DNA of 51,376 nt from positions 1 through 51,376 of the forward strand of contig JACDGP010000026.1 of NCBI GenBank assembly GCA_013821605.1, written 5' to 3'. The position numbers and the translations under genes are program-made. The notes under the pieces are model-generated. The model was not told the DNA's origin. It searched no databases and saw only the letters and a program-made list of their open reading frames with translations. Shown here one piece after another: positions 7,902-15,419 of this stretch. How positions within the stretch are numbered: position 1 is the stretch's first letter; the number at the start of each line of letters is the position of its first letter. Source of the DNA: Herpetosiphonaceae bacterium (GTDB taxonomy: Bacteria > Chloroflexota > Chloroflexia > Chloroflexales > Kallotenuaceae).

Positions 7902-8597
7902 ATGGAAATTTTGCCGAATATTCACCAGATCGACGGTGGCGGGGTTAATGCCTACCTGATCTATGAACCGGGCGGTTTAACGCTAATCGACACCGCCTAT
8001 ATCGGGACGGTCGATAAAATCTTGTCCCTGATTCGGGCGCTGGGCCGCGAGCCGACCGATGTGAAGCATATTCTGTTGACACACCGGCATCCCGATCATG
8101 TTGGTGGTGCCGCGAATCTTCGCCAGGTGACGCATGCGAAGGTCTGGGCACCGCAGCCTGATGCCAAAGCAATTAGTGAGGATCCGAGTGCTACATTTCC
8201 AGTGGCGCCGCTCGGCACAATGATGCGGCTTGTTGGCGGCAAAAGCTCGACGCCGTTGCCATGTGCGGTCGACGAAACGCTGCTGGATGGGACAATGCTA
8301 CCGGTCCTTGGTGGCCTCAAGGTCGTCTGGACACCCGGTCACACGCATGGCCACTGCTCGCTGTATCACCCTGAGCAACAGATCCTCTTCGCGGGCGATG
8401 CCGTGATGACGTTTGGGGGTAAGGTGCGGCCGACCTTTCCCTTCCTCTGTGACAGCTATGAGGAGTCGTGCCGTTCGATTCGTGATCATCTCGCGCCGAT
8501 ACCTACCAAGCATGTGCTGGCCGGCCATGGCAAGCCACTCCAAAAAGATGTCCCGCAGCATTTCGAACGCTTGGCTCGCCGGTTCGCGGGTATGTAA
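7902..8597 (+). CDS. MBL-fold metallohydrolase (glyoxalase II-like)
   Basis: 231 residues from ATG 7902, chosen because GGAG lies 6 bases upstream; a GTG at 7890 is possible. The metallo-beta-lactamase signature HRHPDHVGG (HxHxDH) is complete, followed by the second-shell histidines TPGHTHGHCSLY, the bridging Asp in LFAGDAVM and the last His in LAGHGKPL. This is a binuclear zinc/iron hydrolase of the glyoxalase II-like group; typical substrates are thioesters, lactones or phosphodiesters. Cytosolic, with no extra domain. Next to a divergent MFS exporter, which hints at a detoxification pair (modify/export), though this rests only on position. Confidence 0.88.
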   Translation: MEILPNIHQIDGGGVNAYLIYEPGGLTLIDTAYIGTVDKILSLIRALGREPTDVKHILLTHRHPDHVGGAANLRQVTHAKVWAPQPDAKAISEDPSATFPVAPLGTMMRLVGGKSSTPLPCAVDETLLDGTMLPVLGGLKVVWTPGHTHGHCSLYHPEQQILFAGDAVMTFGGKVRPTFPFLCDSYEESCRSIRDHLAPIPTKHVLAGHGKPLQKDVPQHFERLARRFAGM

Positions 8598-8632
8598 CGG
8601 TGCGGGCGACGGAGTGCTCGGCGTGGCTCAGG

Positions 8633-9073
8633 CTATGCACCGCGCTCCGTCCGCTTTTCGGCCGACAGGCGGATAACGCGTTCTGTCTCTGACCACAAAT
8701 TGTACTGAGCAAGATCTGCTAGGGTGGTCCAAGCTAAGTCACTTGACTCATCGTTAGGGCGACCTTCTCCTGTGATCCACTCGGCCAGCAGATCAATCAA
8801 GACATAGTGGTACTGGACTCGCCTCTCTTCGTCACGTGTTATCAAATCAATGGTTGCGACGATTTCGCCCACGGCAACTGCGCAGGCCGTCTCCTCCATG
8901 ACCTCACGTGCGACACCTTGCTGCAAGGTCTCGCCCACCTCAAGCATGCCACCGGGCAAGCTCCACTCCCCCTGTTTAGGCGGCCGGTTACGCCTAACTA
9001 ATAAAACGCGATCCTCGCGCCAAACCAGTGCCCCCACGCCCACTAGTGGATGCTTTGGATACTCACGGTCCAC
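8633..9073 (-). CDS. Nudix hydrolase
   Basis: 146 residues. The start is taken as GTG 9073, which has AGGAG 8 bases upstream; an earlier in-frame TTG (9094) sits on top of that ribosome site. The Nudix box is present as GGMLEVGETLQQGVAREVME with the EE of the REVMEET segment; the usual final Gly is Ala. The YPKHPLVGVGALVWREDRVLLVRR N-terminus is that of ADP-ribose pyrophosphatase/NudF-like and MutT-like members. It hydrolyses a nucleoside diphosphate linked to X; which one is not predictable. Convergent with the MBL hydrolase gene and divergent from a membrane protein gene. Confidence 0.9.
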   Translation of the reverse strand: MDREYPKHPLVGVGALVWREDRVLLVRRNRPPKQGEWSLPGGMLEVGETLQQGVAREVMEETACAVAVGEIVATIDLITRDEERRVQYHYVLIDLLAEWITGEGRPNDESSDLAWTTLADLAQYNLWSETERVIRLSAEKRTERGA

Positions 9074-9138
9074 GATGTTAACTCCTGTAGACAAGCACTA
9101 CGGTTGCTCCGTATAGGATACAGTATCATTTAGCACGT

Positions 9139-9168
9139 TTGACGCTCGCATTAGGCCACTGGTATAAT
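9139..9168 (+). promoter_or_regulatory. Near-consensus sigma-70 promoter
   Basis: TTGACG (9139-9144), 18-base spacer, TATAAT (9163-9168). It fixes the start of the following membrane protein at 9205, since any earlier start would lie inside the promoter. Confidence 0.75.
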
Positions 9169-9204
9169 CGTGTCACGACCGCTTGCTGGGAGGCGACACA
9201 CTCG

Positions 9205-9780
9205 ATGTTCGATATACAGAATCTGCTACAGGATGGCCAAGGCTTTGGAGGCAGAAGTTGGGTAGCGATGGCGATCTGGGTGATCGGGTTGATCGCCGGT
9301 GTTTACTTTTATCAGGGTTGGCGTGAAGCGAATCCGCTTCGTGCCCGTTTTTTCCAACGTACGGGTCTCGGCTTGGCCATTATCAGCGCGGTCGGCCTCG
9401 TGGTGTTAGCACTGCGGGCGTTTGGGGTGCCGGTGTTGAGTAAGCCAATCTGGGGCTATCTTGTATTTCTCGCAACCCTGGGCTACCTTGCTTGGGCAGC
9501 GTATTTTTTGACACAACGCTTACCAGCCCTGGTAGCGACAAGCCGGGATGCGGCACGGCGTCAGCCAACGCAGCGTGCTGGTGCGCGAAGCTATGGTGGC
9601 GGCGGGAAGCAGGCGCAGGCGGGGGCACGGACCTACGCTGCGGCGAACGCGAAGCAGGCGGGAGCCCGAACCTACACTGCGGATGGGCCAGCCGATGGTC
9701 AGCCTGCTGCTCCGGCACGTCCGGTGGCAACAACCAATCGCCGGGGAGCGCGGCGCGACAAAAAGCGTAAGGGTCGCTAG
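9205..9780 (+). CDS. Membrane protein with basic GARxY-repeat tail, unknown function
   Basis: 191 residues from ATG 9205. Three hydrophobic helices (about residues 20-40, 55-75 and 80-105) are followed by a hydrophilic C-terminal tail of some 80 residues. The tail contains three copies of a GAR(S/T)Y motif separated by Gly/Gln/Ala stretches, and ends in a strongly basic RRGARRDKKRKGR. The DNA shows the corresponding imperfect repeats near 9570-9690. Tails of this kind often contact nucleic acid or the ribosome, but nothing here proves it. The function is not recognised. It is transcribed from the promoter at 9139-9168 and ends before an intrinsic terminator-like element. Confidence 0.75.
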   Translation: MFDIQNLLQDGQGFGGRSWVAMAIWVIGLIAGVYFYQGWREANPLRARFFQRTGLGLAIISAVGLVVLALRAFGVPVLSKPIWGYLVFLATLGYLAWAAYFLTQRLPALVATSRDAARRQPTQRAGARSYGGGGKQAQAGARTYAAANAKQAGARTYTADGPADGQPAAPARPVATTNRRGARRDKKRKGR

Positions 9781-9803
9781 CCTGTCTGCTGCACTGTGGT
9801 CAC

Positions 9804-9838
9804 GAGCCCGCTCCTTCAGAAGCACGGGGCTTTTTTTA
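9804..9838 (+). terminator. Probable intrinsic terminator
   Basis: AGCCC (9805-9809) pairs with GGGCT (9827-9831), followed directly by a run of seven T (9831-9837). The stem is short (5-6 bp) and the loop long, but the T-run on the transcript side and the position 25 bases after the stop codon support termination. Confidence 0.55.
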
Positions 9839-9873
9839 TCTTACCTGCTACACGGTCTTGCTGTGGTGAATTG

Positions 9874-10617
9874 ATGATCTATAGCGATTATGCTGCGGTT
9901 TATGATCAGACGGGGCAAATCCGTCATTCGATCTTGACCGCTAATTACCTGCCTGACCTGCTGCGCCGTCACTCAGTCGATGGCCGACGTTTGTTGGATC
10001 TGGCCTGTGGCACGGGTACTTTCGCGATTATCCAAGCCGAAGCTGCCTGGCAAGTGATTGGGCTGGATCGCTCGCCGGCGATGCTGGCTGTGGCGGAACG
10101 CAAAGCGGCACGGGCCGGTGTGGCAGTAGAGTGGATCGAAGGCGACCTGCGAGCGGTTATGTTGCCTGCACCGGTCGACCTTGCCACCTGCTGGTATGAT
10201 AGCCTCAACTATCTGCTCCGTGAGGAGGAAGTAGAGCTGGCCTTCCGGTCAATCTATGCTGCTTTGGCTCCCAATGGTTTGCTCTGCTGTGATGTAGCGA
10301 CCGAGTACTTTTTACGCAATTACTGGTCGGGCGTCGAAGTGTACGAGGACGCCGATTATATCCAGGTGATGCAAAGTGCGTATGATGGTAATGATTGTTC
10401 GACGTTGGTCCTGACCGGCTGGCACCGGCGCTCGGTCGACCACTGGGAACGCTTTCGAGAAGTGCACGTTGAGCGCGGTTATCCACGTTCCTTTTGGCTT
10501 GAAAGTCTGCTTGTGGCCGGCTTTGTGGTCGAAGGCTGCTATGACTGCTTCACACTGCAAGCGCCGAATGAGCGGAGCTTACGGCTCTGCTGGGTCGCCC
10601 GCAAGCCCGCCAGATGA
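9874..10617 (+). CDS. SAM-dependent methyltransferase (class I)
   Basis: 247 residues from ATG 9874; an upstream frame would cross the terminator. Motif I LLDLACGTGTFAI binds SAM, motif II is VIGLDRSPAMLAVAERKA, and the post-motif WIEGDLRAV gives the adenine contact. The LATCWYDSLNYLL segment is characteristic of the Methyltransf_25/CcbJ-like group in which D-S-L-N-Y-L follows strand 4. It transfers a methyl group to an unknown small molecule; no neighbour reveals the acceptor. No strong ribosome site precedes the ATG. It is upstream of coaX, 60 bases apart, in the same direction, but that does not imply a shared pathway. Confidence 0.85.
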   Translation: MIYSDYAAVYDQTGQIRHSILTANYLPDLLRRHSVDGRRLLDLACGTGTFAIIQAEAAWQVIGLDRSPAMLAVAERKAARAGVAVEWIEGDLRAVMLPAPVDLATCWYDSLNYLLREEEVELAFRSIYAALAPNGLLCCDVATEYFLRNYWSGVEVYEDADYIQVMQSAYDGNDCSTLVLTGWHRRSVDHWERFREVHVERGYPRSFWLESLLVAGFVVEGCYDCFTLQAPNERSLRLCWVARKPAR

Positions 10618-10677
10618 TCACTGCGAAGCACGCGTGCCTGACCACCGGCAGCAGCCCGAATGATCGGTGGAGGGATT

Positions 10678-11457
10678 ATGCTACTGGCATTCGACATCGG
10701 TAATACCAATATTAAGCTCGGCTTGTATGACGGCGAGCACCTTGCCGCGTACTGGCGGATATCGACCGAACGTCACAAGCTTACCGATGAATATGCGGTC
10801 ATTGTGTTGAATCTGCTCCGGCAGCGCAACATCACCCTTGACCAGATTAATGGCTGCGCAATCTCGTGCGTTGTGCCACCGCTATCCAGTGTATTTCTGG
10901 ATCTGGCACGTACCTACCTGGCGGTTGAGCCGGTGGTGCTTGGTCCGGGTGTCAAAACCGGTATGCGCTTGCTGATTGATACACCACGAGAACTTGGCGC
11001 CGACCGGGTAGCCAATTCATTTGCCGCGTTCCGGCGGTACGGCGGCCCGACGATCGCGATTGCCTTCGGTACGGCGACCGCTTTCGATGTTGTTTCGGCC
11101 GAAGGCGATTATATTGGTGGTGCGATTGCACCGGGTGTGGGGATTGCTTCGGAGGCACTCTTCCGGGCTGCTGCAAAACTGTATCAAGTCGAGCTCGTCA
11201 AGCCGCCGCACGTGATCGGCAAAAACACTGTCCATTATATGCAATCTGGGATTGTGTTGGGCTATACCGGCCTAGTCGAGGGTCTCGTGACACGCATGTG
11301 GAAAGAGTTAGGTGCGCGTGCGACAGTCGTCGCCACCGGTGGTATGGCCGAAGTGATCGCTGAAGTGATCGCCGGTGAAACCCATGTGATCGATCATATT
11401 GTGCCGTATCTGACGCTGGAAGGGCTGCGGCTGATCTATGAGCTGAACGCCGCATAA
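10678..11457 (+). CDS. coaX: Type III pantothenate kinase
   Basis: 259 residues from ATG 10678 with GGAGG 4 bases upstream. It is the acetate/sugar kinase-like CoaX, which phosphorylates pantothenate with ATP in the first step of CoA synthesis; unlike CoaA it is not inhibited by CoA and often needs a monovalent cation. Visible motifs: FDIGNTNIKLGLYD (phosphate 1), the GADRVANSFAA segment, FGTATAFDVV, GGAIAPGVGIASEALF and VVATGGMAE (adenosine). It is followed 80 bases later by coaBC, which performs the next two reactions, although coaBC has its own promoter. Length and motifs are complete. Confidence 0.95.
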   Translation: MLLAFDIGNTNIKLGLYDGEHLAAYWRISTERHKLTDEYAVIVLNLLRQRNITLDQINGCAISCVVPPLSSVFLDLARTYLAVEPVVLGPGVKTGMRLLIDTPRELGADRVANSFAAFRRYGGPTIAIAFGTATAFDVVSAEGDYIGGAIAPGVGIASEALFRAAAKLYQVELVKPPHVIGKNTVHYMQSGIVLGYTGLVEGLVTRMWKELGARATVVATGGMAEVIAEVIAGETHVIDHIVPYLTLEGLRLIYELNAA

Positions 11458-11480
11458 GCAGTGCTGTGGCCGCTCCTTTT

Positions 11481-11509
11481 TTGACGATCTGGGGCTCGAC
11501 TGCTACAAT
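11481..11509 (+). promoter_or_regulatory. Promoter of coaBC
   Basis: TTGACG (11481-11486), 17-base spacer, TACAAT (11504-11509) preceded by TGC, making an extended -10. Start codon 28 bases further on. Confidence 0.7.
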
Positions 11510-11537
11510 GCGGGCTTGAGAGGGAACCAGATCCTAG

Positions 11538-12773
11538 GTGGACATTGTAGCGGGTAAACGAATTCTCCTGGGGGTAAGCGGGAGCGTGGCCTGCTACAAG
11601 TTGGTGGATGTAGCACGCCAATGGACGCAAGCCGGGGCGTTGGTCGACGTTGTGATGACCAAGGAAGCGACGAACTTCGTCGCTCCTTTGTTGTTCCATA
11701 GCCTGACCTATCGCCCGGTCTACACGGAGATGTGGACGACGCTCGAAAATGCGGCGGCCCATGTGGCGCTTGGTGCCGAAGCCGACGTGGTGGTGATCGC
11801 TCCGGCCACGGCGCAGACGATCGCGCGCATCGTGGGCGGTTTTTGCGATGACCTGCTCACGAGTGCCGTGCTTGCGACAACTGCCCCTTTGTGTCTGGCT
11901 CCGGCTATGAATGTGAACATGTATAATAATGTTGCGACCCAGGCCAATCTGGCCACCTTGAGCGAACGAGATTGGACGATCTTGGAGCCGGATGACGGCT
12001 TGCTGGCGTCGGGCTTGCTGGGCAAAGGTCGTCTGCCAGCGGGCGAGGCGATCAATGGTATGGTGCGGGCCGTCCTCGGCCGGCACTATGGCCGCATGGC
12101 CGGACGGCGCGTGGTGGTGACAGCCGGTGGTACGCACGAGCCGCTCGATCCGGTGCGCTTCATTGGTAACCGCTCCTCGGGTCAGATGGGCTACGCGCTG
12201 GCGTCTGTTGCACGGGATGAAGGCGCAACCGTCACGTTGATCAGTGGGCCGGTCGGCCTCCCATCGTTACATGGTGTGCGCATGGAGTATGTCGAAACTG
12301 CGGCTGAAATGTACGATGCTGTACATCGTGCGGTCGGCAACGCGGATCTGCTGTGTATGGCTGCAGCTGTGGCTGACTATCGCCCGGCCCAACAATCAAG
12401 CCAAAAAATAAAAAAGAATGCTGCGCAACGTGAGCTCGTACTCGAGCCCACCATTGATATTCTGGCCTCGCTTAGTGAGTTCAAGCACTGCATCAAAGTC
12501 GGCTTCGCCGCTGAAACCGAGCATCTGCTGGCGGCGGCGACCGATAAGCTGCAGCGCAAGCAGCTTGATCTGATCGTTGCTAACGACGCCGTAAGTAGTA
12601 TTGGGAGAGCCACGAGTGCTGTTACTTTGATCGACCGCTTCGGCGTGGCACAAAGCTTGCCGTCTCAACATAAAGCGATGGTTGCGACCGCAATCCTTGA
12701 CGCTGTACTCGAACGGTGGCCAAATCAGGTTGGGCGTATTATCAACAAGAGGAAGGATGAAGCTACCGGATGA
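11538..12773 (+). CDS. coaBC: Bifunctional phosphopantothenoylcysteine synthase/decarboxylase
   Basis: 411 residues, GTG start (11538) with a weak AGG upstream. N-terminal flavoprotein CoaC (residues about 5-180): LLGVSGSVACYKLVDVAR binds FMN, AAAHVALG holds the catalytic His, and APAMNVNMYNN and LLGKGRLP shape the cysteine site. C-terminal CoaB (about 185-400): VVVTAGGTHEPLDPVRF, GNRSSGQMGYALA and MAAAVADYRP are diagnostic. It joins cysteine to 4'-phosphopantothenate (CTP-dependent in bacteria) and decarboxylates the product to 4'-phosphopantetheine. It overlaps the next gene by ATGA, so the HEAT/SH3 protein is translationally coupled to it. Confidence 0.95.
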   Translation: MDIVAGKRILLGVSGSVACYKLVDVARQWTQAGALVDVVMTKEATNFVAPLLFHSLTYRPVYTEMWTTLENAAAHVALGAEADVVVIAPATAQTIARIVGGFCDDLLTSAVLATTAPLCLAPAMNVNMYNNVATQANLATLSERDWTILEPDDGLLASGLLGKGRLPAGEAINGMVRAVLGRHYGRMAGRRVVVTAGGTHEPLDPVRFIGNRSSGQMGYALASVARDEGATVTLISGPVGLPSLHGVRMEYVETAAEMYDAVHRAVGNADLLCMAAAVADYRPAQQSSQKIKKNAAQRELVLEPTIDILASLSEFKHCIKVGFAAETEHLLAAATDKLQRKQLDLIVANDAVSSIGRATSAVTLIDRFGVAQSLPSQHKAMVATAILDAVLERWPNQVGRIINKRKDEATG

Positions 12774-13768
12774 GTACTAACGCCTCAGATGCTCCGGGCA
12801 ACGAACAAGTATCCCGCCGTTCTGCTCGTAGCGAGCCGACGCCCCCGCGCATCAGCGACGATCGCATCCGTGAACTCATAACTGCTCTTGGCGATTCCAA
12901 CCATCCCTTACATGCGAGTGCGATTAATGAGTTGGTAGCCATTGGTCAGCCAGCGGTTGGCCCTTTAACTGCTGCCCTGGCACCCGATCGACCGTGGTTG
13001 ACCTCTTATCGCGCAGCCGAAGCCTTAGCCCAAATCGGTGATGGCGCAGCGAGTGGCGCCCTGATGGGTGCCCTACGTCATCCGAACAGCAATGTGCGGT
13101 GGAGTGCCGTTCGTGCATTAGCAGAGGTCGGCGACACGCGAACGCTGTGGGCCTTGCGGCGCGTCGCGCACGAGGACCGCGGTAAAACCAGTTGGGGTGA
13201 ATCGGTTGCGGATACCGCTCAGTCGGCCCTTGATCGTTTGCAGTCTCGTTCGGCCTTGCTACGTTTTAGTGAGCCCGTTAAAACGGCGGTCGTCCTGGTG
13301 CTGGCTTTGCTGGGCTTGCTGCTTGCCACAAATCGCGTCCAAGCTGTGCTAGGCGAGCTGCGGCGAGATGTGCCAGCACCCGTGGTTGCCGCAGGTTCTA
13401 ATGCAACCGCTACGAACGCAGCAGCAGATGAGACCCCAACCAGTGTAGCCGATACTGTAGCTATCACCCCAACGGTAACCACGACCGCTACGACGACGAA
13501 TCAATTGATCGGTAAGGTCACGCAGGGAGGTCGTGTTCGTAGCGGGCCGGGGGTGAGCTTCCCACAAATTGGCAATGTCGCTGTCGGCGATCAGCTTGTG
13601 TTTAGCTCGTCCGATCCAGGCGGCAATTGGTATCGCGTGCGGCTCGGTTCCGAGCATGATCCGAACTCGATCATCAACGGCACCGGTGAAGGCTGGGTTA
13701 GCGCGTTGCTGATTGGAACTGGCAAGCCAGCTGAACCTGTGCCAACTGAAAAGCCAATTCGGCGCTAG
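12770..13768 (+). CDS. HEAT-repeat, single-pass membrane protein with C-terminal SH3-like domain
   Basis: 332 residues; start ATG overlaps the coaBC stop (ATGA). Residues about 30-155 form HEAT/PBS-lyase-type repeats (LVAIGQPAVGPLTAAL..., ALAQIGDGAASGALMGAL, ALAEVGDTRTLWALRRVA). One membrane helix follows (TAVVLVLALLGLLLATN, near 170-188), then a Thr/Ala-rich linker. A bacterial SH3 domain ends the protein (GRVRSGPGVSFPQIGNVAVG ... GNWYRVR ... EGWVSALLI). The topology would put HEAT repeats inside and SH3 outside. A sensing or scaffold role at the envelope is inference. Its coupling to coaBC is odd, as no CoA-related function is known for such proteins. Confidence 0.85.
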   Translation: MSTNASDAPGNEQVSRRSARSEPTPPRISDDRIRELITALGDSNHPLHASAINELVAIGQPAVGPLTAALAPDRPWLTSYRAAEALAQIGDGAASGALMGALRHPNSNVRWSAVRALAEVGDTRTLWALRRVAHEDRGKTSWGESVADTAQSALDRLQSRSALLRFSEPVKTAVVLVLALLGLLLATNRVQAVLGELRRDVPAPVVAAGSNATATNAAADETPTSVADTVAITPTVTTTATTTNQLIGKVTQGGRVRSGPGVSFPQIGNVAVGDQLVFSSSDPGGNWYRVRLGSEHDPNSIINGTGEGWVSALLIGTGKPAEPVPTEKPIRR

Positions 13769-13786
13769 CCCCACCAAGTAGACGCG

Positions 13787-14191
13787 ATGACTCCCTCACA
13801 GGCCCCCACCTCTAGGGATGCGCTCGTACTCGTCGTTGATGATGATGATGCCTTGCGGTCCATCGTGAAACGCGCCCTGGAAGGGGTGCAAGTAGCGGTC
13901 GTTACCAGTAAGGGTGCCGTCGAAGCCCTCGATGTCATTGCAACACGTCCTATCAAGGTCGTGCTCACCGATATTACGATGCCAGACATGGATGGCTGGC
14001 AGTTGTGCTCGTTAGTACATGCCAGGTATCCCGAGCTCATCTTGGGGATTATGACGGGCTGGGGTGGCAGCGAACCATTGCGCCTCGTGGCACATGGCGT
14101 TAGCTTTGTGGTTCCCAAGCCATTTAATGTGCATGAACTACAGGCGCAGGTACTCGCCCTGCTTAAGCCGACCGAACCTCTGGTCAGCTAG
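13787..14191 (+). CDS. Stand-alone response regulator receiver protein
   Basis: 134 residues with one CheY-like receiver domain and no output domain. Acidic pocket VVDDDDA, phospho-acceptor Asp in VLTDITMPDMDGW, the Thr of IMTGWGG and the Lys of VVPKPF are all present, so phosphorylation should work. It begins 18 bases after the HEAT/SH3 gene and probably belongs to the same transcript. No kinase lies next to it; partners must be elsewhere. The ATG has no clear ribosome site, which suggests translation by read-in from the previous gene. Single-domain receivers act by protein contact, for example as phosphorelay intermediates. Confidence 0.88.
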   Translation: MTPSQAPTSRDALVLVVDDDDALRSIVKRALEGVQVAVVTSKGAVEALDVIATRPIKVVLTDITMPDMDGWQLCSLVHARYPELILGIMTGWGGSEPLRLVAHGVSFVVPKPFNVHELQAQVLALLKPTEPLVS

Positions 14192-14211
14192 CCCTGCATC
14201 CCTGGCTGCCA

Positions 14212-15057
14212 CTACATCGGCATCGACATTTCCATCCAGCTCCGTAACCAGGCGAGCAGGCCGAGCTCGCAAGCCGTGAGCAGCAAGGCTATTGTCGCTG
14301 GACGAGCCAGTTGGGGCAGGCGGCGTAGGCGATTTTCGAAGCCACTCACCATGGCGACCACAAAAACGTTGGTTGTGAAGAGCACCCCCACGATGCCGAG
14401 CACGCTAAAGATAGCCAGTGGATAATACAAGGCCGACGGTCCGGTCCAGATCAAGCCAAAGAGCAGCGTATCGGCGAGTAGTGCGCCGGCATACTCATGC
14501 CATCCGCCCAGCACGCGCTGTTCGGTACGAACATTTGCCCGTAATGACAGGTTGAACAACAAGAGGAGAAAGACGGCCATGCTGGTGCCCATCAGGAGCC
14601 CAGTGATGAGCCGCAGGATATTATGGGGCGTATAGAGGTTGTGGTTGCCCATATCCAGCAAGAGCGAGTTAGTGCCGTCAATGGCCATTGCGATAACGCC
14701 CCCTGCCAACAGCATTACTAGCGGCAATCGGGGCATGCGACCGGCTCGACTACGACCAAGGGCGAGTAAGTAGAGCAGGCTGCCCAGGAACCCGGCATAA
14801 ATGCCGGTGTTCCGGGCGCATAGTGGCATCTGGAGTGGACCGACATATAAGAAGTGGGCCTGTGCACAGACGCCCTGCACAACAAGGTGGAGGCGGGCCG
14901 CCAGTGTACTGCCCGGCAAGAACCAGACCCCGCTGATCAAGGTCAGGGCTAGACCAGCAAAGGCCCACTGCCACGGTCGCTCGCGCCGTTGGGCCGTGGT
15001 GATAGTCCGTGCATGTACCTGTTGGCGGGCTTGTTCCAGAATATCCTGCGTATTCAT
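14212..15057 (-). CDS. DUF2085 multi-pass membrane protein
   Basis: 281 residues from ATG 15057, which overlaps the stop of the upstream glutaredoxin-like gene by ATGA. The DUF2085 signature is clear: Cys-rich GVCAQAHFLYVGPLQMPLCARNTGIYAGF, where family members have C(H/A)..............PLCARCTGIY. About seven to eight membrane helices fill the rest. The function of DUF2085 is not established; the conserved Cys pair suggests metal or disulfide chemistry, and here one Cys of the usual CARC is Asn (CARN). Coupling with a CxxC thioredoxin-fold protein supports a redox-linked role, as an inference. The long ORF extension upstream of 15057 is discarded. Confidence 0.8.
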   Translation of the reverse strand: MNTQDILEQARQQVHARTITTAQRRERPWQWAFAGLALTLISGVWFLPGSTLAARLHLVVQGVCAQAHFLYVGPLQMPLCARNTGIYAGFLGSLLYLLALGRSRAGRMPRLPLVMLLAGGVIAMAIDGTNSLLLDMGNHNLYTPHNILRLITGLLMGTSMAVFLLLLFNLSLRANVRTEQRVLGGWHEYAGALLADTLLFGLIWTGPSALYYPLAIFSVLGIVGVLFTTNVFVVAMVSGFENRLRRLPQLARPATIALLLTACELGLLAWLRSWMEMSMPM

Positions 15058-15326
15058 ATTGTTTCCATGGCATGGCCTCGCGCTGCGCGTGCAATGGTCG
15101 CCGCTAGGCGCGTCGGGTTGATCGGTGCTCGCAACTCCGTGCCCGTGATCGCAACCACCGGTATTTGTGACCATAGTCGGGCGAAGAGCGCAGGATCGCT
15201 CGTAATATCTATCGTGGTGACGGTAAAAGCAAATTCCTGCCGCAGATCGTCTAGCTCATCTGCGACCTCTTCGCATAGGTGACAGCCCGGACGCGTATAG
15301 AAGGTGACATTGAATGGTTGAAGCAT
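15054..15326 (-). CDS. Glutaredoxin-like (DUF836) protein
   Basis: 90 residues. Thioredoxin fold with active-site CHLC in TFYTRPGCHLCEEVADEL, a strand TTIDITSDPALFARL and the cis-Pro segment QIPVVAITG, then GTELRAPINPTRL. This is the short glutaredoxin-like DUF836 family. It has an extended -10 promoter only 6 bases before the ATG, so the message is probably leaderless. It is followed by the DUF2085 membrane protein with a 4-base overlap. Start 15326 chosen because the domain starts there and longer frames cross the promoter. Likely reduces a disulfide or carries one; partner unproved. Confidence 0.82.
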   Translation of the reverse strand: MLQPFNVTFYTRPGCHLCEEVADELDDLRQEFAFTVTTIDITSDPALFARLWSQIPVVAITGTELRAPINPTRLAATIARAARGHAMETI

Positions 15327-15332
15327 GCGTGC

Positions 15333-15341
15333 AGTATAGCA
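15333..15341 (-). promoter_or_regulatory. Extended -10 promoter, probably leaderless mRNA
   Basis: On the minus strand TGC-TATACT ends 6 bases before the ATG at 15326, placing the transcription start at or next to the start codon. No clear -35. Confidence 0.5.
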
Positions 15342-15402
15342 CAGCGGCTGCTTGGGATAGGTCCCGGCGTGCTTGATACGCTGAGGGTAGCCCAACGCAG
15401 TA

Positions 15403-15411
15403 TGCTACAAT
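15403..15411 (+). promoter_or_regulatory. Extended -10 promoter of the his operon
   Basis: TGC-TACAAT ends 8 bases before the ATG at 15420, so the leader would be 1-3 bases. It is divergent from, and 62 bases away from, the glutaredoxin promoter. No good -35; TTGATA (15373-15378) is too far away. Confidence 0.5.
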
Positions 15412-15419
15412 GGGCGGCG

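Noticed and set aside
11436-12137. 233-codon open frame antisense to coaBC
   Set aside because: Composition (His/Arg/Gln-rich) and full overlap with a certain gene mark it as a shadow frame.
15279-15419. N-terminal extension of the HisRS-like protein
   Set aside because: It would cover the divergent promoters and the glutaredoxin start; conserved homology starts at PVRGTRDVLP soon after ATG 15420.
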